Shown here piece by piece: positions 59,156 through 64,000 of a stretch of 64,000 nt of DNA (the stretch's first letter is position 1; each line of letters opens with the position of its first letter). The stretch is from the NCBI RefSeq assembly GCF_001073085.1, contig NZ_JVFV01000021.1, positions 1 to 64,000 of the forward strand. The letters are read 5' to 3'. Source of the DNA: Streptococcus pseudopneumoniae. Its GTDB lineage: Bacteria > Bacillota > Bacilli > Lactobacillales > Streptococcaceae. The notes below the pieces were generated by a model that had not been told where the DNA came from, made no database searches, and saw only the letters and a list, made by a program, of their open reading frames with translations. The translations under genes and the position numbers were made by a program.

Positions 59156-60323
59156 TTATCTTCCGATTGTTTTTTTCAAAAATTGTAAACACTTAAACTT
59201 GATTGGATTTGGATAATATCGGAAAGTTCCTGCCTTTCTCACAATATAATCATTAAAGTTCTGCTTAAATCGTAATACGCCATCACTTCCATCAAAAATC
59301 CCTTGAATAACCAGAAAGTTGTATTTGCCAATTTTTCTTTCCAGAGCCTGCTTCATTGCATGATATTGAAGCAAAAACGGAGCAGAAAACTTCTGATACT
59401 CTGTAAATGAGCCTCCAAACAAATATGCTACTTCCGTATTTGTGTAAATGATTAAAGCACAAGCTAAAGCAATGTTGTCAGATTCACTATCCAAGTTCCT
59501 CAAAAGATCTTTTTTCTTTTGTAAAGCTTGATATTGCTGTTTAAATTGCTTTGACCCTTCATCAAGACCAGCCTGCTTCACATCGAGAGCTTCGATTGAT
59601 TTTTTAGGATTCACTTCAGCAATTAGAAAAGCCACCTTGTCCTCAAAAGCATCATACAATTTACAGTAATAATCTAAATTCTTATCCTTAAACCCTTGTC
59701 TTTTTCCTGTTTCTTCAATAATTTGTTTGAATTTCGAAATTTCATCTCGTTCTATATTTCTTACAATCAGATTAAAATCATATGCTGATTGAATATTTCG
59801 AATACTGTTTTTATTAAAGGATTTCAGCAAAGATTTCTCATCGTAACCCTCCAAATCTTTGATAAAATGCCAAAAAATTTCGCCATTAGGATAACCGATT
59901 GGCAAACCATCAAATTGGTAGCCTAAATTACACAAATCTTGGATAATACTTTTTTCTTCTTCATCTATTGGCTTCCCATCACTGTCAAAAGCTTGACAGG
60001 TCTCATAGGGTTTTACAAGCAACTCTAATACACCATTTTGCTTGGCATATTCTTTTAACTCCGCATAAAAAACTGGAAGGGCATCTTGCCGGGTATAAAA
60101 CGGCCCCGAATTGAGCTCCATATGCAGACCACCTAGCATAGGCAAGCTATAAACCAGAGCTGCAACTTGAATTTCTCCTTCTTGTTTTAAAGCAAGATAA
60201 ACAATTTGAGCTCCTCTTTTTTCTATCAAATCACCCATCTGGACAGATTGCATAAAGGAACGAGAAGAAACCTGATTAGAAGTAAGTACGAAACTCTTCT
60301 TTCGTGAGTGTAATTAGTGCCAT
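59156..60323 (-). pseudogene. murN: Frameshifted murN (aminoacyltransferase for peptidoglycan side chains)
   Basis: MurN adds the second residue (alanine) of the branched stem-peptide dipeptide to lipid II after MurM. The start MALITLTKEEF is at 60323 and reads MALITLTKEEFRTYF, then stop (60276-60278). After deleting one base in the TTC of that segment (A run at 60280-60281), the frame continues as SNQVSSRSFMQ, which matches the conserved MurN N-terminus. The rest of the frame to 59156 is intact with GIFDGSDGVLRFKQNF near the end. A reinitiating ATG (60253) would yield a 365-residue protein lacking about 23 N-terminal residues. It follows murM by 4 bases. Confidence 0.85.
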
Positions 60324-60327
60324 ATAC

Positions 60328-61548
60328 TTACTTTCTATGTTTTTTTCTTAATGTTTTACGGAAATCAAGAGCAAGTCTTAACAGAGGATAGAGAGGATGA
60401 GTGGGCATTGTAAATTCACCCAAGTATTCTTCAATCGTTGGATTAAAATTAGCTTTAAAACGATAGAGTCCACCATCTAAAGCATTCTCGACGCCTCCTA
60501 AATTTTGCCATAAAATGCCACGTTCAAAGGAATATCGAGCTGTCTCATACCAAGTCAAAATAGGAGCTTTATAACGTCTAAAATCTTCATTCATTCCTGC
60601 GTATAGATTGACAGAAGTTTGTCCGAATTCTAAAGTCAAGGTAGCCGCCAAGGGAACTCTTGCTTGACCTGCATCCATATATTCCTGCAAGAAAGTCAAT
60701 TCCTCTAACAAACGTTCTTTTTCCTTCTTTTGCGCTTCTACTTTTGAAATTCGAGTCGACTCAGTAAAGGTATCTTCTAAGGTTCTGTTTTTCGCCAACT
60801 GTTCTTCTAATTCTTGCGAACGTTTAGAGACATCCAAGGTTGCCAAGGTGATGTAGGCCTTGTCCTTAAAATTATCTAACAACTTTTTATAATAGGCTTC
60901 ATTCCTCAAATGAATCTCTTTTCGCTTCTCGGTTTTTTTCATCAAAAAGGAAAAAGACTCCAATAATTCAGTTCCACCAAATTGAATCTCTACCCCCTTA
61001 TTCCGTGCTGTTCGAATAGCCTGTTTTGTTGACTTGGAAAGTTTATCTTTTTCAAAATTTTCCTTGTATATTTTCGCCTGAATACGAGGTTGAATGGTGT
61101 CTCCCATATCCTCTGTTTTTCCTGACCACCTTACTCCCATTTGTTGCAAACTATCAATAATAGCCAGATTTCCAGGAAATTCTGTTTTTTCCTGATTAAT
61201 TAAACTTTGAGACAGGCAAATACTTGGATCAAAAGTCACAAAAATAGCTCTCTTACTGCGAGCATAAGACTTAATGGACTGAACGACAAAACTCAAGAGT
61301 TCCGTATCCCCATAATCCAATATAGGTCCTCTTGGGATATAAAACATTTTATACCCCAAAGGCAGAGACTTTATGAGAATACTTGCCACAGCCAGTAATT
61401 TCTTCCCTTCATAAACACCAAGTCTCTCATGATTCCAATCAGATTTAACTTTTTCCCAGGCACTGCTTTGTAATATATTGACCAACTCATGTTGTTCGAT
61501 AAATCGATCATGCTCTAACGAAGAAATACCAATTTGATAACGATACAT
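60328..61548 (-). CDS. murM: MurM aminoacyltransferase
   Basis: Adds the first residue (alanine or serine from aminoacyl-tRNA) to the lysine of lipid II, giving branched peptides. The 406-residue protein is a FemXAB-family member with paired GNAT-like domains, a coiled-coil arm (about residues 245-295) and the C-terminal signature GGVENALDGGLYRFKANFNP. In pneumococcus, mosaic murM alleles are needed for full beta-lactam resistance. Reading frame intact. It is 4 bases upstream of the broken murN. Confidence 0.94.
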   Translation of the reverse strand: MYRYQIGISSLEHDRFIEQHELVNILQSSAWEKVKSDWNHERLGVYEGKKLLAVASILIKSLPLGYKMFYIPRGPILDYGDTELLSFVVQSIKSYARSKRAIFVTFDPSICLSQSLINQEKTEFPGNLAIIDSLQQMGVRWSGKTEDMGDTIQPRIQAKIYKENFEKDKLSKSTKQAIRTARNKGVEIQFGGTELLESFSFLMKKTEKRKEIHLRNEAYYKKLLDNFKDKAYITLATLDVSKRSQELEEQLAKNRTLEDTFTESTRISKVEAQKKEKERLLEELTFLQEYMDAGQARVPLAATLTLEFGQTSVNLYAGMNEDFRRYKAPILTWYETARYSFERGILWQNLGGVENALDGGLYRFKANFNPTIEEYLGEFTMPTHPLYPLLRLALDFRKTLRKKHRK

Positions 61549-61678
61549 ATCTCACTCTCTTTCACCTAGTATCTCATTACTATTTTACTACTTTCAATTA
61601 AAAAGTCTAGTGAAAATAAACTCTCATTTTCATTTTTAACCTTAGAGAAATAGTCTATATTATTTTATCGATAAAAAA

Positions 61679-62458
61679 CTAGCTCAATCTCTCTTCCAAA
61701 ACAAAATCAATCGGCAGTGTAGCCAAAAACCGTTCCAATTGTTTTTCCCAATAATACCATTCATGAGTTCCTGCACTATGGCTATAGGTCACATCAAAAC
61801 CAAGCCTTTTGAGGTTCTTCACCGCTAGGTTATTGGCAGCATACAAAAAATCTTGCTCGCCACACCAAACCCAGAGCTTGGTCTTCTTGTCTGACTTTTT
61901 AGCAAGGGTTTCAAGTGAATAAGGACTAGTTTCCCAGTTATCAAGCTTGCCAAAAACTCCTCGCCAGTAAGCAAGCGTTCCAAGATTTTGACTCTCTGGA
62001 GAAAACTCTTCGAAACTAAGAGCACCAGAAAAACTAGCTGCGTGTGAGAAACGATTGGTTGACAAAGCCAACTTGAAGGAACCGTAGCCTCCCATTGAAA
62101 GGCCAGCGATAAAAGTTTTTTCACGCTTGCTAGACATATTAGGGAAGAAACGTTTGAGCACTTTAGGCAGTTCTTCTGCTAGAGCTGTATAGTAGTTATA
62201 GCCATACTGAGTATCTGTATACCAACCGTTACTTGTATTAGGCATGACAACAATCAGATTGGTCCCTCGCACCAAGCGCTCTACATTGGTCCGTTTGAGC
62301 CAACTGTTGTGATTCCCTGACATCCCATGAAGGAGATAAAGAACAGGAATATCCGTAGAATCTGGCTCCTCAACCCGAGACGCATCAGGGTAGAGAACAT
62401 TCACTCCCCACTCCATATCTAAAACTTCTGAGTAATACTCAATCTTCATTACTGCCAT
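61679..62458 (-). CDS. estA: Tributyrin esterase EstA-like
   Basis: A 259-residue alpha/beta-hydrolase of the esterase D type. The nucleophile is in [10 protein letters not shown] near residue 120, and the histidine lies in the [10 protein letters not shown] segment near 230. [16 protein letters not shown] near 40 contains the oxyanion-hole segment. I start at MAVMKIEYY, where AAGGAG lies 6 bases upstream. It is intracellular (no signal peptide). In pneumococcus the homologue lies next to murM and rnjB. Confidence 0.93.
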   Translation of the reverse strand: MAVMKIEYYSEVLDMEWGVNVLYPDASRVEEPDSTDIPVLYLLHGMSGNHNSWLKRTNVERLVRGTNLIVVMPNTSNGWYTDTQYGYNYYTALAEELPKVLKRFFPNMSSKREKTFIAGLSMGGYGSFKLALSTNRFSHAASFSGALSFEEFSPESQNLGTLAYWRGVFGKLDNWETSPYSLETLAKKSDKKTKLWVWCGEQDFLYAANNLAVKNLKRLGFDVTYSHSAGTHEWYYWEKQLERFLATLPIDFVLEERLS

Positions 62459-62488
62459 AACTTGCTCCTTATTCATTTAAGATAAGAA

Positions 62489-62507
62489 AAAGCCGAAACT
62501 CGACTTT
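62489..62507 (-). terminator. rnjB terminator
   Basis: On the minus strand AAAGTCGA and TCGGCTTT form an 8-bp stem with one G-U pair and a 3-base loop, followed by T-rich sequence. Confidence 0.65.
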
Positions 62508-62523
62508 CTCTTGCTATTTGATC

Positions 62524-64000
62524 CTATTTTGCTTCCATGACTACTGGTAAGATAGCTGGGCGACGCTTGGTCTGGTCAAAGAGGAACTTGGCCAAATTAT
62601 CACGTACCTTACCTTTGAGTTCTGCCCAATCAAACTCTTCACCTTGTAGATAGTCTTCTACTGTTTGATTGACCAACTCTGTACTTTCGCGCAAGATATC
62701 ACGGCTCTTCTTGAGATAGACAAATCCACGCGTGTGCACTCGAGCTTTAGCAATGATTTTTTTCTCACGACGGTTAACAGTAATAGCCACAATGAAAATC
62801 CCATCTTCTGACAAGACCTTACGGTCACGAAGAACGACATTCCCAACATCTCCAATAGCATTCCCGTCAATCAAAACATCGCCTGCTGTAACTGCACCAG
62901 ATGGAACAAAGTCCCCATGCTCGTAAGACATAGTAGTCCCTTTTTTAGGGATAAAAATACGTTCTGGTAGCATACCAACTGCCATAGCAGCCTTAGCATG
63001 GGCATCCAACTCACGGTATTCTCCTTGGATTGGGAAGAGATACTGAGGTTGCAAGAGATTGATCATCAATTGCAAATCACGCGCATTCCCATGTCCTGAC
63101 ACACGCAAGCTATGAGTAATTGGCTTGACAACTCCACCTGCTTGGTAGACCATATTTTCTACACGTGCCATAACCGCTTCCTTGGCGATTGATGGTGTTG
63201 TAACGATATAAACTAGGTCACCTTCTTTGATTTCAACATAACGGTGACGACCGATAGACATCTTGCGTAGGCCGTTAATTGGTTCACCCATACGTCCAGT
63301 TTCAAGGATAATTAATTCGTGATCTTCAAAACGAGACATATCTTTTGGCTTAATCAAAAGATTTTCACTTGCTAAAGACAATTTTTTCAGACGAATAGCT
63401 GTACGGACGATATTTTCAATATCAAATCCTGTCAAAACAACACGGCGTCCTGTCTCCGCGGCTGCATCAAAAACCTGCTGGATACGAGAAAGGTTACTTG
63501 CAACTGCAGCAACAATGATGCGTCCATCCCAGTCAGAGATGGTTTGCGTGATTTCTACATCAACTTCATTTTCACTAGCTACTTGGATATTGCTATCTGC
63601 ATTCGCAGAATCACTTAGAAGAGCCAGGACTCCTTCACGACCAATTTCAGCTAAACGTCCAAAGTCAGTGGCATATGATTCACTAGCTGTTTGGTCAAAC
63701 TTGAAATCCCCTGTATAGACGATATTTCCTTCAGATGTTTTCAAAACCACACCCAAACTTTCTGGAATAGAGTGGGTTGTACGGAAAAAGGACACTATCG
63801 TTCCACCAAAATCAATCTCTGTATTTTCATCAATCACATGGAAATCATCAAATTTCTTGACGCTGTCATTTCCCTTAACAAAGAGTTTAGCCAGTTCGAT
63901 GGTCAACTCTGAGCCAAATACAGGAACCTTAGCTTCTGCCAAGAGATAAGGAAGGGCCCCAATCGCATCCGCATGCCCGTGTGTTAAGAAAACTCCAGCA
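62524..64000 (-). CDS. rnjB: Ribonuclease J2 (5' end outside the window)
   Basis: Beta-lactamase/beta-CASP RNase. The frame remains open to the window edge, so the start is outside. The zinc-loop motif reads THGHADAIGALPYL where active J1-type enzymes have HGHxDHIG: one histidine is replaced by alanine, which fits the less active J2 partner. The beta-CASP part includes ILETGRMGEPINGLRKM and the SGHGNARDL motif. Located next to estA, as in pneumococcus. Confidence 0.9.
   Translation of the reverse strand, partial: AGVFLTHGHADAIGALPYLLAEAKVPVFGSELTIELAKLFVKGNDSVKKFDDFHVIDENTEIDFGGTIVSFFRTTHSIPESLGVVLKTSEGNIVYTGDFKFDQTASESYATDFGRLAEIGREGVLALLSDSANADSNIQVASENEVDVEITQTISDWDGRIIVAAVASNLSRIQQVFDAAAETGRRVVLTGFDIENIVRTAIRLKKLSLASENLLIKPKDMSRFEDHELIILETGRMGEPINGLRKMSIGRHRYVEIKEGDLVYIVTTPSIAKEAVMARVENMVYQAGGVVKPITHSLRVSGHGNARDLQLMINLLQPQYLFPIQGEYRELDAHAKAAMAVGMLPERIFIPKKGTTMSYEHGDFVPSGAVTAGDVLIDGNAIGDVGNVVLRDRKVLSEDGIFIVAITVNRREKKIIAKARVHTRGFVYLKKSRDILRESTELVNQTVEDYLQGEEFDWAELKGKVRDNLAKFLFDQTKRRPAILPVVMEAK

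Noticed and set aside
59037-59192. N-terminal extension of the matrixin-like protease
   Set aside because: The extra 52 codons overlap the murN end and lack a signal or ribosome site; the start at 59036 directly precedes the membrane anchor.
62524-64000. RNase J1 (fully active)
   Set aside because: The zinc motif reads HGHADA instead of HGHxDH, and the estA neighbourhood matches RNase J2 in pneumococcus.

Overview
The window looks like a Gram-positive, low-GC streptococcal chromosome of the mitis group (S. mitis / S. oralis / S. infantis-like). Evidence: a FabT-controlled type II fatty-acid cluster with FabK and FabM, a competence-type SSB with a cin-box, MurM/MurN peptidoglycan branching enzymes, CcrZ, a Pbp2x related to but clearly different from the pneumococcal one as I remember it, and RUP-like intergenic repeats. 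It is unlikely to be S. pneumoniae itself: blocks that I remember as distant in pneumococcus (serS-fab, groE-ssbB, nusA-infB-rbfA, hrcA-dnaK-dnaJ, glnRA, mraW-pbpX-mraY, uvrC-murMN) are neighbours here, and a lev locus sits between groES and ssbB.

Layout. 1-8971 (minus): fabM-fabT-fabH-acpP-fabK-fabD-fabG-fabF-accB-fabZ-accC, ending at a RUP-like repeat at the window edge. 9082-9642: secreted hypothetical. 9744-13028 (plus): aspartokinase, DUF956 protein, then T-box-controlled serS. 13127-15141 (minus): groES-groEL under CIRCE. 15182-22686 (minus): the lev locus, in which two membrane-anchored sugar-binding proteins, a histidine kinase and a response regulator (levQ, levS, levR, levT) precede a mannose-family PTS (levD-E-F-G) and the small membrane protein levX. 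The levT-levD gap carries a cre-like site and a dense TGACA/TGTCA array. 22876-27302 (minus): ssbB, short-chain dehydrogenase, ytpR, thioredoxin-like protein, DUF4651, DUF1912-like, DUF438/PAS and DUF1858 proteins. 27492-31199 (minus): membrane module with two very small membrane-associated proteins, an EcsC-like protein, an SPFH-SHOCT protein, a PH-like/zinc-ribbon protein and a lipoprotein. The SPFH to lipoprotein part is bracketed by a 66-bp direct repeat of the rbfA 3' end, which suggests insertion at rbfA. 31250-36887 (minus): rimP-nusA-rnpM-ylxQ-infB-rbfA. 37014-40265 (minus): ecsA-ecsB, ccrZ-trmB. 40333-41779 (plus): HIT protein and two small membrane-associated proteins. 41866-47803 (minus): hrcA-grpE-dnaK-(DJ-1/PfpI)-dnaJ with two CIRCE elements. 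47828-49257: PadR regulator with two DUF2812 proteins. 49377-51192: glnR-glnA. 51193-56370: FUSC-like protein and rsmH-ftsL-pbpX-mraY. 56439-64000 (minus): rnjB (5' end outside the window), estA, murM, frameshifted murN, a matrixin-like protease and uvrC.

Most of the window is core metabolism, stress response and cell-wall synthesis. The accessory and most interesting parts are the lev sensing/uptake locus with its operator array, the SPFH/lipoprotein module flanked by rbfA-tail repeats, the murN frameshift, and several hairpin-rich intergenic stretches around dnaK, dnaJ and rbfA. No rRNA, tRNA, CRISPR array, prophage or intact insertion sequence was seen.
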